Shown: piece after piece, positions 1-10,540 of the stretch | How the letters are laid out: every line of letters starts with the position of its first letter | How positions within the stretch are numbered: position 1 is the first letter of the stretch | From: Tillus elongatus | Lineage: Eukaryota; Arthropoda; Insecta; Coleoptera; Cleridae | Direction of reading: 5' to 3' | DNA: 64,000 bases | Assembly (NCBI GenBank): GCA_964006375.1 | Contig: OZ023269.1 | Coordinates: 127,271,723-127,335,722 of the forward strand | Made by a program: the position numbers and the translations under genes | The notes under the pieces: generated by a model | Told to the model about the DNA's origin: nothing | Seen by the model: only the letters and a program-made list of their open reading frames with translations | The model's database searches: none

Positions 1-138
1 CTTTGTCTAATAATCGGAATGTCTTTGTATCAATGGCTCTAAAATAAGGGACATAATTGTACATAATTGTATCTATTGTGAAAATAGATATATTTTAATG
101 GTGAAAATGTTGTATCTATTTGACATTGTCAAATCTAT

Positions 139-220
139 TGAGTAACCATGCCATACATAGTTTTTTGACACCCTGTTGAGTAACCATACAGATGCCATAC
201 ATCCTTTTTTGACACCCTGT
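139..220. repeat. imperfect ~40-bp tandem duplication
   Basis: Two adjacent copies of a unit that begins TGAGTAACCAT and ends TTTTTTGACACCCTGT lie at 139-175 and 177-220. The second copy carries a short extra ACAGAT. The duplication sits at the broken end of the reverse-transcriptase fragment that follows. Confidence 0.75.
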
Positions 221-510
221 TTAATTCTAAAGTAGTCACTGAGCTTTCCATTAGCTCCCACGCATCTCTTCTGCCATCATATTCCAGCGATTTAATAGCT
301 CGAATTAGCCAATCTTCCACCATATTCTTTCAAAATACTCCATAGCTTTTGCCTATCTACAGTATTGTATGTTTTCTCTCAATCTACAAACGTCCAATAT
401 ACTTTCGTTCAAACATTCTAGCTTTTCTCAGTCACCTACTCAAGTTAGAATATTTGATCAGTACAACCTCTTCCTGTCATGAACTTGCACTGAACATCAG
501 CTTGTCATTT
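176..510 (-). pseudogene. non-LTR retrotransposon reverse transcriptase fragment
   Basis: Read on the minus strand, three frames together give the fingers and palm blocks of a LINE reverse transcriptase. In order they are FMTGRGCTDQIF, then VTEKARM, then a decayed FVDLEKAYDTVDR block (seen as FVD-stop-EKTYNTVDRQKLW), then GANGKLSDYFRIKQGVKKGC. The last matches the usual NG-hydrophobic-S-x-x-F-x-I-x-x-GVRQGC block. The aspartate of FVD, a catalytic residue in this fold, is retained, but stops and frameshifts break the frame and the YADD block is missing. The fragment ends where TA-core repeat sequence begins at about 510. The clade is not assigned; it is not the jockey/CR1-group family found elsewhere in the window. 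Confidence 0.7.
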
Positions 511-948
511 ACAGAAGGAAAATTATAAAATTTTCAAAGTAATCTTTCTGGTACGTCTTGAACTTTTTGCGCCATGAAAATATAAACGTTGTCTGTAATA
601 TTTAATAGACTTTGTTTAATACATACAATATTTTGGTATTGCGTCTTCTCTGACTTTTAGTGGCACTAAAATTTTGGTTTATGAAGTACCTATAACTTTT
701 TTCTTTTAACTTAAAGACCTAAATTTTGGTGCAGGGTTTCTCAGAAAAACTGGTCCGATTTTCCTGGCTAACGAACTTATCTAAGCCACTTGCAAAGAGA
801 ATTTACTCACCAAATTTTATCAAAATGGGACCATTGTTTTTTGAGTTATCGGTGTTCTAGGAAACCTAATTTGCGCTCATTTGAAGACATTTTTTCAAAA
901 TTCAAAAGTCGATATCTCCTCATTAGTGAATTTTTTTAAGGAAGGAGG
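508..948 (-). repeat. TA-core repeat copy lacking its TA tract
   Basis: This is a copy of the window's commonest repeat, in the orientation body, core, hairpin end. It shares the landmarks TTTTAGTGGCACTAAAATTT, TTAGCCAGGAAAATC (seen here in reverse), GAGTTATCGGTGT and GCGCTCATTTGAAGA with many other copies. Where other copies have tens of TA units after GGTGTGATAC, this one passes straight from GGTGT to TTCTAGG, so the TA tract has been lost or never expanded. It ends in the TTAGTGAATTTTTTT arm. Confidence 0.75.
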
Positions 949-1158
949 AGAAGGACTTAGAATTAAAGGCTTTTTCTACCAGACAATGTATTTATTGTTA
1001 ACCCTACGCGTTTTGGTTCATCGGAACCAGTTTCAGAGCTTAAAGACTATTCCTGTTTCTGTTTCTGTAACAGGAAACTCCTGAAGATGAACAGAAATGC
1101 GTAGGGTTAACAATCAATACTTGGTCTGGTAGAAAAAATCTTTAGTTCTAATTCCTTT
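949..1158. mobile_element. fold-back element with CCTACGCG motif arms
   Basis: Inverted arms at about 949-1,024 and 1,084-1,158 pair around a ~60-bp spacer. Both carry TTTTTCTACCAGAC and GTTAACCCTACGC (or its complement). The arms match the larger fold-back at 42,895-43,292, which shares CTACCAGACAAT and AACCCTACGCGTTT, so they are one family. Each arm contains a degenerate CTGAARA...GAAA core resembling a hammerhead ribozyme. It separates two TA-core copies that lie head to head. No coding sequence is present. Confidence 0.75.
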
Positions 1159-1289
1159 TAGTGAATTTTTATTTTTAAAAATTCACTAATAGAGAGGTAT
1201 CGATGGTGAGACTTTGCAAAATTTTTTTCAAATGAGCGTGAATTAGGACCTCTAGAACCCATATCCGGGGTCAGTTCGAATTTTTATGT

Positions 1290-1364
<75 letters not shown>

Positions 1365-1728
1365 TGATAACTCAAAAAATAATTAATCGATTTCGATGAA
1401 ACTCCGCAAGTGCCTTTCTTTTATCAATGTCTTGGATTAGTTCGTTAGTCAGGAAAATCGGACGGGGTTTTCCGGGAAAATTATGAGTTTTCTTTCAAAA
1501 AAAAATTTTTTCTCCGAAAATTACAAGGCTGTTCTAATGAAATTTAACGTATATATTGCCTTAAGAGAGACCTTACTACGTACCAAAATTCAACTTTCTA
1601 AGTTTATAGAAAATTGAGTTATTCAAATTATGAATTTTCTTTCGAAAATTTTTTTTTTCTCCGAAAATTACAAAACTATTTTAATGAAATTTGGTGGATA
1701 TCTTACCTTACAGTTCGAATTTTTATGT

Positions 1729-1811
<83 letters not shown>

Positions 1812-2270
1812 TGATAACTCAAAAAATAATTAATCGATTTCGATGAAACTCGGCAAGTGCCTTTCTTTTATCAATGTCTTGGATTAGTTCGTTAGTCAGG
1901 AAAATCGGACGGGGTTTTCCGGGAAAATTATGAGTTTTCTTTCAAAAAAAAATTTTTTCTCCAAAAATTACAAGGCTGTTCTAATGAAATTTAACGCATA
2001 TATTGCCTTAAGAGAGACCTTACTACGTACCAAAATTCAACTTTCTAAGTTTATAGAAAATTGAGTTATTCAAATTATGAATTTTCTTTCGAAAATTTTT
2101 TTTTCTCCGAAAATTACAAAACTATTTTAATGAAATTTGGTGGATATCTTACCTTCGGAAAGACCTTACTGCACACAAAATTTAAACTTTCTAAGTTTAT
2201 AGAAAATTGAGTTATTGAAATTTGAAGCATTTAATAAAAATTCACTACCATAACGCACTTGCTGCGTCCC
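1157..2270 (+). repeat. TA-core repeat with internal ~440-bp tandem duplication
   Basis: The copy starts with a TTAGTGAATTTTTAT hairpin end, passes through CTAGAACCCATATCCGGGGT and TA tract 1 (1,293-1,360), then a ~350-bp body. At 1,711 the sequence jumps back to the segment before the TA tract and repeats it: second TA tract 1,734-1,807 and second body to about 2,155. The two bodies are nearly identical. It closes at 2,233-2,270 with the CATAACGCACTTGCTGCGTC terminus shared by many copies. A paralogue without the duplication is at 48,843-49,357. Confidence 0.85.
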
Positions 2271-3104
2271 GTTAGTTTTTTAATCATGGCATCTATTATG
2301 TTGAAAATATTAATTATCAGCTATCCATGACGTATATAATTTTGGGATTAACTATATAATCCCAATTTATTTTGTTTAATTAATACGGCCCCATATTGTT
2401 GAGCGATTCGTTATTATTTTTTCTACAAACGAATTTCATTATTGATAACTGAAACTGATAATTATCACAAAATATTTTAATATGATTTGTAACATTGTCA
2501 ATCAAACAACAAGAGAACATAATATTTGATATTTGTGAGATAGAAATGTCAACATTATATATAATTATTTAATCAAAAATATGAAAGCTTTCAAGCTTGA
2601 CATACATTTGCTTTTGCATCGACTTAACTAATGGAAGTGACATTAGTTTACACGTTTTATATATTTTGATATATTATTAATGTACAAAATGGTATTCACA
2701 CTTCAATTTTAACATTTCCGTACTAAAACTAGATATTATTATTTATTTAGTTATTTATATTGAACCGAGTTAATCCGAAACTAAAAACAATTTTCTGATA
2801 TAATAATTGTCATCCAAACAATAGCGTTAATATTTTTATGTTTTATACTTTTTACATGTTTGATTTAGTTTCCAAGTACGTGTCCTTAACATATTGTTAC
2901 GTTATTACGTCTCAGAAAATGTTCAAACAATTTTGCCTCCTCCCTATCAATATCTTTCAGTGGCCATATTTTCCCCCACCTCTTCTAGCACACTTTTAGT
3001 TGTCTTCCTATCAGTTTACCTTTGCCTTTGTCGTTTTTCTCCTTGCCCGTATTGCAAAAACTTCTATCCTCTTGATGTCCTGCTTAGGCTATGGCCAGCT
3101 TTCC
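2271..3104. other. AT-rich sequence, nothing recognisable
   Basis: No coding similarity, RNA gene or repeat shared with the rest of the window was seen. The part after about 2,900 is less AT-rich and could be a decayed 3-prime portion of the LINE fragment at 3,375-3,715, but no motif supports that. Confidence 0.4.
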
Positions 3105-3182
3105 GCCTCACACATTCCATAAATATGACTTGATGAACCTTTTGCCTCACACATTCCATAAATATGACTTGATGAACCTTTT
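3105..3182. repeat. perfect 39-bp tandem duplication
   Basis: A 39-bp unit beginning GCCTCACACATTCCATAAAT occurs twice without a gap, at 3,105-3,143 and 3,144-3,182. Its perfection in otherwise decayed sequence suggests a recent slippage event. Confidence 0.9.
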
Positions 3183-3374
3183 ATGTATAGAATGCTCGCT
3201 TTGTTATCACGATCCTCCTCAGTTTTTGCCACATCTACCATAAGCCGTAATAATACTCCCAAAGTACGTGAACATTGCTTGTTTAGCTATTCGTTGTTTA
3301 ACCTTGTATCTATTTTTCAATTGTATCCTTAGTTCTGTTCATTATTTTGTTTTCGTCATATTAATTTTTAGTGT

Positions 3375-3715
3375 AACGAACCGTCCGCAATACTAAGCAG
3401 TATTCTAAATCTTTTATCGTTATGCAATGGAGCCACCGTCCATTTATTTTGCCTCCTGTTGTCTTTTTGCATTTTTATTGACTATTCTATAAATAAATTG
3501 AATTAATACGGCGATAATAGATATCCTTGCGGTACGCCTTTTCCTATTTTAGGTTCACTTTTGTATCGGTTAATGTCTATTATGGCGATTACTTTTTGAA
3601 TAGATTGAGAATGATTTTTTCTAATCAGGTCCAGATCTCTTCGTTATAAAAGCAATATTTCCCAATACACATTATCAAATGCTCCCCCCAGGTCTGCAGG
3701 AGCAACAAGGGATAA
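3375..3715 (-). pseudogene. second LINE reverse transcriptase fragment
   Basis: The minus strand reads PADLGGAFDNVYWEILLL, matching the D-x-x-x-A-F-D-x-V block that holds the first catalytic aspartate. About 50 residues later comes KIGKGVPQGYLLSPY followed by FNLFIE, matching the KGVRQGCxLSPxLFNLxxE block. A stop replaces one residue after SPY, and no YADD is seen; RFRILLSIADG may be its decayed remains. Sequence on both sides is unrelated. Clade not assigned. Confidence 0.7.
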
Positions 3716-3718
3716 TAT

Positions 3719-4285
3719 ATAACAACGAATATCACTGTCACCTATGATTTTAGGCCACATGGTCGTTTCTTAAAAATATACTCAAATTAGGAATTAATTG
3801 GCATCAGAAAAAAATTGAAAGCAAATGACTATATGAGAAATGCGATACTGAATTGTTTTTGCGGTGACACCACGAAACGCTTCAAAGAAAATTAGCCAAC
3901 TTTGCTCATTTGATAGACTCTACGATCAAAAATAAAGAAGTTAGCTATTGTAACAATTATCTGTGAATACTTGTCAATAAACAACGAATGTCCCAGCCAC
4001 CTATGATTTTAACCACATGGTGTATCTGTGAACACTTACGAATAAACAACGAATATCCCAGCCACCTTTGATTTTAGCCACTGGTCACTTAATAAAAAAC
4101 TACTCTTATACAAAAGCCAAATCCATTGGCGTAATTAAATTATGGATGTTGCATTTTAAAACAATAAAAAACAATGAAAAACAAATGATTGACTTAAAAA
4201 ATGCAATTCTGAATTGCTTTCACGATGAAACCATCATACGTTTCTAAGAAACTTAGCTTATCTGACAGCGTCTGACTGGGTCTTT
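3719..4285. repeat. degenerate tandem repeat, ~260-bp units
   Basis: A unit starting AACAACGAATATCACTGTCA and running through TGCGATACTGAATTG and ACGCTTCAAAGAAA occurs at 3,719-3,975. It occurs again, diverged, at 4,034-4,285 with AATGCAATTCTGAATTG and ACGTTTCTAAGAAA. Between them, 3,977-4,033 is a partial unit holding only the AACGAATGTCCCAGCCACCT start. No coding potential. The array abuts the TA-core copy that follows. Confidence 0.7.
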
Positions 4286-4349
4286 CTAAACATTTTGTTA
4301 GATGAGTCTGAACTAGCACCCCTAGAACCCATATCTAAATTCAGTTTCA

Positions 4350-4426
<77 letters not shown>

Positions 4427-4429
<3 letters not shown>

Positions 4430-6349
4430 TGTGACACACTTAAGATGAAGACACGCCTGTATTTTCTTTATTTTTAGAGATAACGATTTCAATATTTGTA
4501 CAGATATAAAACGTCATTAGGCTGTTTGAATAGCCTACCCACTTCAAATGTCAGATGTCAACCCAACCTACTACAATTTCAGGAATAGGGCCGGTTCTCT
4601 ATATTTCGCGATGCGTTAGAGATGTCAAAAAAAGTTACTTTAAAAAGTTATTCAGAATTCAATTCTAACTGCAGATACCGAGCTTCAAGTCAAAATTCGA
4701 ATTTTTACTCATATGTAAATTTTTATGCAGAGTCCAAATTCTCCATCAGATTTTAACAGGTAGATTGCCATGGAAACAAATTGGCACCTTGTAAAATATT
4801 GAGATAAATGTCAAATTGACATTAACTATGAGTCTGGAAGCAAAATGCCTATTGAACGTCTCAGTATAAGAGAAAAAATTGAATTAATAAAATTGTTTGG
4901 TGATGGTGTTCGAAATAGCAGAGAAGTTGCTGATGAATTCAATCGGAGACATCCACAGAGAAACCCAATTAGACGCGGAACTGCAGCAGCTCTGAATGCA
5001 TGTTTTCTCAAACGGGAAGGGTGATGAACAATATCTCGAAGAGGTAGTGATGATAGCATAATCTTGGCGTCAACTCAAGCCAATCCCCAGATGAGTTTAC
5101 GTCAAAGAGCTGTTTCATTGGATGTAAGTAAAGAAAAAATCAGAAGATGCCTTGTGCGTCATAAAATAAAGCCTTTCAAGCCAACGTTTCTGCACTCTAT
5201 GAGAGAACGGGATGAGCTGAAACGATTAGATTATTGCCTTTGGGCCTAAAGTAACTTTCTGCATAATAGACAATTTTTAAGTAAAATTTTATTTACGGAC
5301 GAGGCAACATTCACTACCAATGGAATAGTATCTGCCCAAAATTCCAGATATTGGTCTGCTGGAAACCCTCACTGAGTTATCAATTGTAAAGCGCAGTATT
5401 CACAAAAAGTTAATACGTGGTGTGGAATTTTAGGGGATAGAATTGGTCCTTTTTTTTTGACAACACCTTGAACGTAGATCGATTGCTTCATTTTTTCAAT
5501 AATGAATTATGGGACTGTATCGAAGGTCTGTCTATCAACGTGCGACAATATGTGTATTTCTAATTAGACGGTGCATCCATTCACAACTCTCAGTTAGTCA
5601 GAAATTGGCTAAATCTACATCTTCCATTAAGATGGATTGGCAGGAATAATCCTTTTGAACAGTGGCCTCTTCGGTCTCCTGACATTACGCCACTAGACTT
5701 CTATTTCTGAGATTGTGTTAAGAATAAGGTGTACAAAGAAAGGCCCCAAAGTCGCAAGGAACTTTAGGACCAAATAAGGCAGGCTTGCCGTGAAATAAAT
5801 ATAGCAGAACTAAGAAAAGTTGCCAGCAATAATCGTAAACGGATCGAAAAATGCATCAGGCTTGAAGGTGTGCTAGTTGAAGCAGACTATATTTAATAAT
5901 TTTATATTCAATTTAATTGTACTTTTGTTAGAGTTTATGTTTAAGTTGAGTTGAATAAATCACGTACCATTGTTTTCTTTTGATATTGACGATGTTTGTT
6001 GCTTCCATGACAATCTACCTGTTAAAATCTGATGAAAAATTCGAACTGTCTAGAAATTTACAAAAAAAGTAAAAAATTGGAATTTTGACTTAAAACTCGG
6101 TATCTTTAGTTAGAATTGAATTATGAATAGCTTTTTAAGTAACTTTTTTTTATATATCTCTAACGCATCGCTAAATATAGAGAACCGGTTATGTTCCTGA
6201 AATCATAGTAGGCTGGGTTGACATCTGACATTAGAAGTGGGTAGGTTATTCAAACAGTCTAATTGCTTTTTACATCTGTAAAAAAAATGAAATCACGATC
6301 TCTAAAAATAAATAAAATACAGGCGTGTCTTCATCTTAAGTGTGTCACA

Positions 6350-6352
<3 letters not shown>
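4427..6352 (+). mobile_element. Tc1/mariner-type element with ~350-bp TIRs
   Basis: The element is 1,926 bp. Its ends read CAGTGTGACACACTTAAGAT (left) and the complement (right), flanked by TA on both sides as expected for TA-targeting elements. The inverted repeats are unusually long: the left arm runs to about 4,779 (GGTAGATTGCCATGGAAAC) and the right arm starts at about 6,000. The arms differ by scattered substitutions and small indels. A single decayed transposase reading frame lies between them. The element is inactive as it stands; the divergence of its arms indicates age. Confidence 0.88.
4845..5896 (+). pseudogene. Tc1/mariner superfamily transposase, broken
   Basis: Translation starts plausibly at ATG 4,845 (MPIERLSIREKIELIKLFGD). 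The first ~55 residues form a helix-turn-helix of the type seen in insect DUF4817 transposases (NSREVADEFNRRHPQRNPI). A frameshift ends this segment at TGA 5,022-5,024. A second frame resumes at 5,064 with SLRQRAVSLDVSKEKIRRCL, a second DNA-binding helix set. Then follow FLSKILFTDEATFTTNG (first catalytic Asp), LDGASIHNSQLVRNWL (second) and WPLRSPDITPLDFYF (third). The spacing between the last two acidic residues is about 42, longer than the 34 of classical mariner. In-frame stops at 5,247-5,249, after SAGNPH and within FYF-stop-DCVKNKVY make it non-functional. The frame closes at TAA 5,894-5,896. Confidence 0.85.
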
Positions 6353-6437
<85 letters not shown>

Positions 6438-6502
6438 GAAAGGATTATGTAGTTTTTATTATTTCTATGAAAATTCGCTACTATGATGCGCTTGCTACGT
6501 CC

Positions 6503-7149
6503 AAAATTGTTATTTTATGATTTAATTTTTCACTTGACTTATCTGTTGTGTGACCGATGCAATATGATAAATGGCAATACGCAATAATTGAGAACTGCAT
6601 TTCTATTTGATCGATGTATGTCGTCCTGAATCCATATAAAATGTTCCTACTTCCATAAATTTGCACCAAGTGAAAAATAGGCCAGTTGCTAGTTCGTGCA
6701 ATATAAGAAATAGAAATATGCATGTTATATATCCCAGACTTGCATCCACGTCAGGTCGTAGAAGGCTCTGAATATTCCTGAATACACACAGGAAACAGAA
6801 AGCTTCTTGATTAATGATCCTAACCTCAAAAATTATCTTACAACCAGAGCTGTGAGTGTGCTGCTCTTATTGCATTCAGACTAGCTTTTGCGCGATGTAA
6901 TATCTCAATGCCTCAAGGGTTTGCCGTACGATCCATCCGAGCATTGTTAGAATGTATAAAATTTTAGTTTTATCTACTCCTCTAACGCTATCTCTAAATC
7001 TAACTTATTCAGTCCTTTTGTAACTTTCTAATGGTGTCTATTTTATACATACTTAATTCTTGTTATAAACTTAGTTAGACGCTATTTAACTTCATGGCTT
7101 ACATTTTCCGTAATTTAATGAATCACATTTATCTTGTCTTTCTGTCTAG
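6503..7149. other. no recognisable feature
   Basis: AT-rich sequence with short open frames only. No motif, RNA gene or repeat shared with other parts of the window was found. Confidence 0.4.
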
Positions 7150-7300
7150 TTTTGCAATACAGATAAAGTTTTGACGCTCAACATTTGGAGAAACCCAAAT
7201 CGCCACAACACTTATTTCAGAGACCTTACGATCGTTTCGTTGACAAAGTCAACATCTTCAGAGGAAGAAAAATTCTAAACGTTTTTCATTTCAACATTTA
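7150..7300 (-). repeat. Penelope/hammerhead-like repeat fragment
   Basis: On the minus strand 7,267-7,221 reads CCT, CTGAAGAT, a perfect 6-bp stem GTTGAC-TTT-GTCAAC, GAAACGATCGTA, then AGG. The outer CCT and AGG pair. This is the order of a type I hammerhead (stem I, CUGANGA, stem II, GAAA, stem III, H) with a palindromic stem III (ACGATCGT). One extra base lies between CUGAAGA and stem II, so activity is doubtful. Sequence downstream (GTGTTGTGGCGATTTGGGTT) recurs in a more decayed copy near 22,050. Confidence 0.5.
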
Positions 7301-7307
7301 GAAAAGT

Positions 7308-8504
7308 CGACGCACCAAGTGTGTTATAGTAATGAATTTTCATAAAAATGTTGTTAAAAACAAATTATGTATTTTCTTAATGAAAGCAGGCATCAAATTT
7401 GGTTACCAGCCTAACCCATATAGTAGAAACAATGTATACCATATTTCATCAAAATAACTTTACTGTTTATAACAGTACAAGAATTTTACAGGACTCTTAG
7501 TTAAAAGTTGCAAAATAATTGAAATACCTCGAAAATGATGTACGCTCTCATTTTTTTACTTATAAACATGTATTGTAATTCTATGGACAATGCAATAATA
7601 TAAGGAGGGTTCTATTAAAAAAAAATAATTTGTTTCACCAACGACTTATGGGCCACTTGTGATATCAAAATAATTTTATAAGATGTAGCTCAAGACACGC
7701 TATGATACAATTTTTTCTCGTATCCTGTATAATAACTGATATATTCAGCTTTACCGTAGAAATGCTTCACCCTGTATACATGTAAACAGATAAAAACTGA
7801 AACTAACCCCGGGTATGGGTTCTAGAGGGCCTATTTCGCGCTCATTTGAAGAAATCTTTTCAAAAAATTTTCCACGAAAATTCGCTAGAAATTATAGGCT
7901 ATTAAACCATAAACTCTACAACTGAAACTACTGCCAAAGCATCAGAGAAATTGTGAAATTGAAATGAGTTTTATGCAAATATTTAAGTAAAATGAAGGAC
8001 AATGACGGTTGAAGCTGAAGCTTAAGGTTTTGTAAAACACGCTTCTTGCGACATTTTCTCTGCATAACCCGTATTCGTTTCAGGTTCGTTGCCTAAAAGT
8101 TGCCAATTTTGACGTTTCAAATCGCGACTTTAAGAAAAAAAACTATAAGGTTTTCAAAGTAATTTTTCTGGTATTTCTTCAACTTTTCGCTCCAAAAAAG
8201 ATTTTAGTTTTGTGCGTTTCTCTGGTCATCAGTGAGAGCCATATTTTTTTCTTTAAATGCCTATAACTATAACCCTTTTTCTTTCAACTTGGAGAACTAA
8301 ATGGTCTATGGGATACATTTTATTCTATGAAACAGCGTACCACACTTGGCGGGCATAGCTTTGTTTTTTCCGGAGATACAATTTTCTTCCGAAAGAAAAC
8401 CCAAAATTTCCTGGATAACGACCGTCATTTGCAAAAGGAGCGTACTCACCAAATTTAATTAAAATCGGCCAATTATTATTGAGATATCGGTGTGATACCT
8501 CCAC

Positions 8505-8563
<59 letters not shown>
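7308..8563. repeat. composite TA-core repeat, rearranged copy
   Basis: Modules in order: the GACGCACCAAGTGTGTTATA terminus (7,308) with part of the ~310-bp palindrome-tipped MITE; an inverted module ending CTTCACCCTG at 7,774 that matches the CAGGGTGACGCATTTC module elsewhere; a short core piece with CGGGTATGGGTTCTAG; a body containing CAATGACGGTTGAAGCTG and AAATTTGGCGACGT-type text; and a TA tract at 8,513-8,563. The same modules occur in another order at 34,752-36,086 and 54,973-56,402. Confidence 0.7.
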
Positions 8564-8566
<3 letters not shown>

Positions 8567-9021
8567 GGTGGCGCATTGAAAACGAAACAGACCGATTTGC
8601 GCCCAGAGACAATTTTTTTTTAAGAAACGCTGAAACACGTCAATTTTAATATTGAGGGGGACATGTTTTGACATAAAACTCAACTTTGTCACATCAACCC
8701 CTTAAAGATGGTGATAACAATCCTCATATTTTAAATAGCGAACGTGGGTCCAGTGTTACATCATTTGAAAGCTCTTACTTTTCTGAATTCAGCACACTAA
8801 TTTTTTGGAAGTTTTATCAACTCGTTTAAAAATTATTCACAGTTGAAGTTGCAAGAACGTATTTCATTCATTGTGATAAGAAATGCACTAATTAGTCAAT
8901 TTCTCGTTAAAAAAAAAACAAAACCAAACGTTCAAAACATTTTTATTCAGTTAAGTAAGTGTTCAAATTGTTGACCACCAGCTTCCATACAAGAGTACAA
9001 ATTTGGTTCAAAACGAGCTGG
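8564..9021 (-). mobile_element. Tc1/mariner-type 3-prime end with transposase tail
   Basis: CAGGGTGGCGCATTGAAAAC begins directly after TA of the preceding tract, as a transposon terminus should. About 380 bp of non-coding end sequence follow. From 9,021 down to 8,947 the minus strand encodes PARFEPNLYSCMEAGGQQFEHLLN and a stop, matching the C-terminal tail of insect transposases of the DUF4817-type group (R-x-x-x-C-x-E-x-x-G-x-x-F-E-H-L-L). The rest of the transposase and the other end are gone, replaced by LINE sequence. Confidence 0.65.
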
Positions 9022-9505
9022 ATCTCGCATTTCGTCCCAGTTCGCGGAGTTGTAGTGCCAAAGGATACGTGGGTATGATGACTGTGTGACCTCGGGTTGC
9101 ATTGCGCAGGGAGCAGTGACCATGCCGTGGTCTGAGCGACCCAGGGGGGCGGTGACTGATATCTTATAGCAGTCAGGATTTGTAGTAAGAAGGAGATCCA
9201 AGGGATTTGAGCTGGGTGTTGTGATGCGAGGAAAGTAAGTAGGTTGCTGAACCATATTGGCTAAAGAATTGCTGACTGCAAAGGCCTCCGCTGCTCTTCC
9301 TTGTGGATCGGTTTTTAGCCATTCCTTATTATGGACATTGAAGTCACCAAGAATAGTGACTTCGGAGGAAGGATATTCAGAAATCAGATGGTCGGTTTTT
9401 TCAGAAAGGTAGTCAAATAGTTGGACAGAGTTGTTGTCAGAAGGTGACCGGTAAATTGCTGATATCAAGAAGAACCATTGATGACCGATAAGAAGCAAAG
9501 GACGC
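9022..9505 (-). pseudogene. LINE endonuclease domain fragment (jockey/CR1 group)
   Basis: About 159 residues of an APE-type endonuclease lie on the minus strand. They include FFLISAIYRSPSDNN, the metal-binding block VTILGDFNVHNKEW (Asp-52 and Asn-54 of the open frame), NPLDLLLTTNPD, and the catalytic SDH motif in GRSDHGMV. The frame has no stop, but the N-terminal part of the domain and everything downstream are missing. It runs in frame into the transposase tail at 9,021, giving a 183-residue open frame from 9,498 to 8,947 that is a chance fusion. It fits the 5-prime region of the family whose RT parts occur at 21-24, 31 and 39-40 kb, but no overlap proves this. Confidence 0.75.
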
Positions 9506-9585
9506 TAAAAGTCTTGGATGTCCAACTACTTGTATTAACGATATTCTATTAGTTAAATCTTAAGGGCAAAATAATTTTTGCGTTG

Positions 9586-9790
9586 AAGAACATGACCAGC
9601 CTTCAAAACCCTCCATATTTGCCTGATCTTTCACCATGTAATTTTATCTGTTGTCAAGGTTCGAAAATCTGTTTTGCTATTGAATTATTTGCCTGTGAAG
9701 CAGCAATTTAAGCTTTTCTAAAAAAATATACATATTTTTATTGATAGTCCGTTGCAAATAAATAAAAAGTCTCTGGAAATGGATATACCA
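9586..9790 (+). pseudogene. mariner-like transposase C-terminal remnant
   Basis: The plus strand gives LQNPPYLPDLSPCNFICCQG, corresponding to the PPYSPDLxPCDFxLF block holding the third catalytic residue of mariner transposases; the expected Asp is Asn here. After a frameshift, LPVKQQFKLF and KSLEMDIPR resemble the remaining tail. No terminal repeats can be assigned. The call rests mainly on one motif. Confidence 0.5.
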
Positions 9791-10540
9791 AGGTAGTAAT
9801 TTACTTTTTTCCTTTTAGGATGCTACCGCTAAAAATATTTCAGGAATATGTGATGTATATGTCATTCAAAATAACCCTCCTACGTATAGAGTCAGGTTTC
9901 ATCGTTCATATTTTAGAAGTCCCTGGTAAATTTCACATTAAATTTTCATTTCATATCCTTCAAACGTTGTGATCGATCCTCAGTAGGATTCGCTTATTCG
10001 AATGAAGTAGTTTCAAGATAGATCTACATAACCTGAATGGAATATCTATTTCCGAAGACTTCTATTTACTTTATCTTACAATCGGCCCTCTCCAAAACCA
10101 TTCTATTTCAATTTTTACACTAACTGTTTTCACAGTTTTGAAGCTAAATGTCTGCGACATTGTAAATGATGATACTGGGAAGATATAAAGTGTTTTTTTT
10201 GCTTTTTATTGCAAGACATTTGACATTCAACCCGTTTGAAATATTATACCTCGGAAATCTTGACGTACAGTACTTTCATAATACTCAAAATGCAGAGAAT
10301 AGAGTCTTATCTGCGTTTATTACTAGAATGAATTCTACTGAATTGGCTCACTACACAATATCTGTTATTCCTTAAATGGGCACTTTGAGAAGTGCATCTT
10401 TGCAACTTGAACATACTGACGTTGAATATTTCATATTTCTCCCGCGACTATAAATTTACCAAACATCCAAACGTTGCACTTATAATATTTTTTGTAAAAA
10501 AATGCCTTAAAGTCAAAAGTGGATAATATTATGTTCTAAA
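9791..10540. other. no recognisable feature
   Basis: The longest open frame (10,166-10,375, + strand, 69 codons) has no motif I recognise and is probably chance. No repeat shared with other parts of the window was seen. Confidence 0.4.

Larger units (their letters stand above)
4286..6502 (+). repeat. TA-core repeat split by a nested transposon
   Basis: The left half (4,286-4,426) has CCCCTAGAACCCATATC followed by a TA tract from 4,353. The right half (6,353-6,502) resumes with the TA tract and ends with GAAAATTCGCTACTATGATG and the GCTTGCTACGTCC terminus. Everything between, 4,427-6,352, is a separate transposon inserted at a TA dinucleotide of the tract. Removing it restores one copy with a continuous tract of about 155 bp. 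Confidence 0.85.

Noticed and set aside
1614..1833. Open frames rich in Ile-Tyr repeats here and at about 15 other places
   Set aside because: They are translations of (TA)n microsatellites, not proteins.
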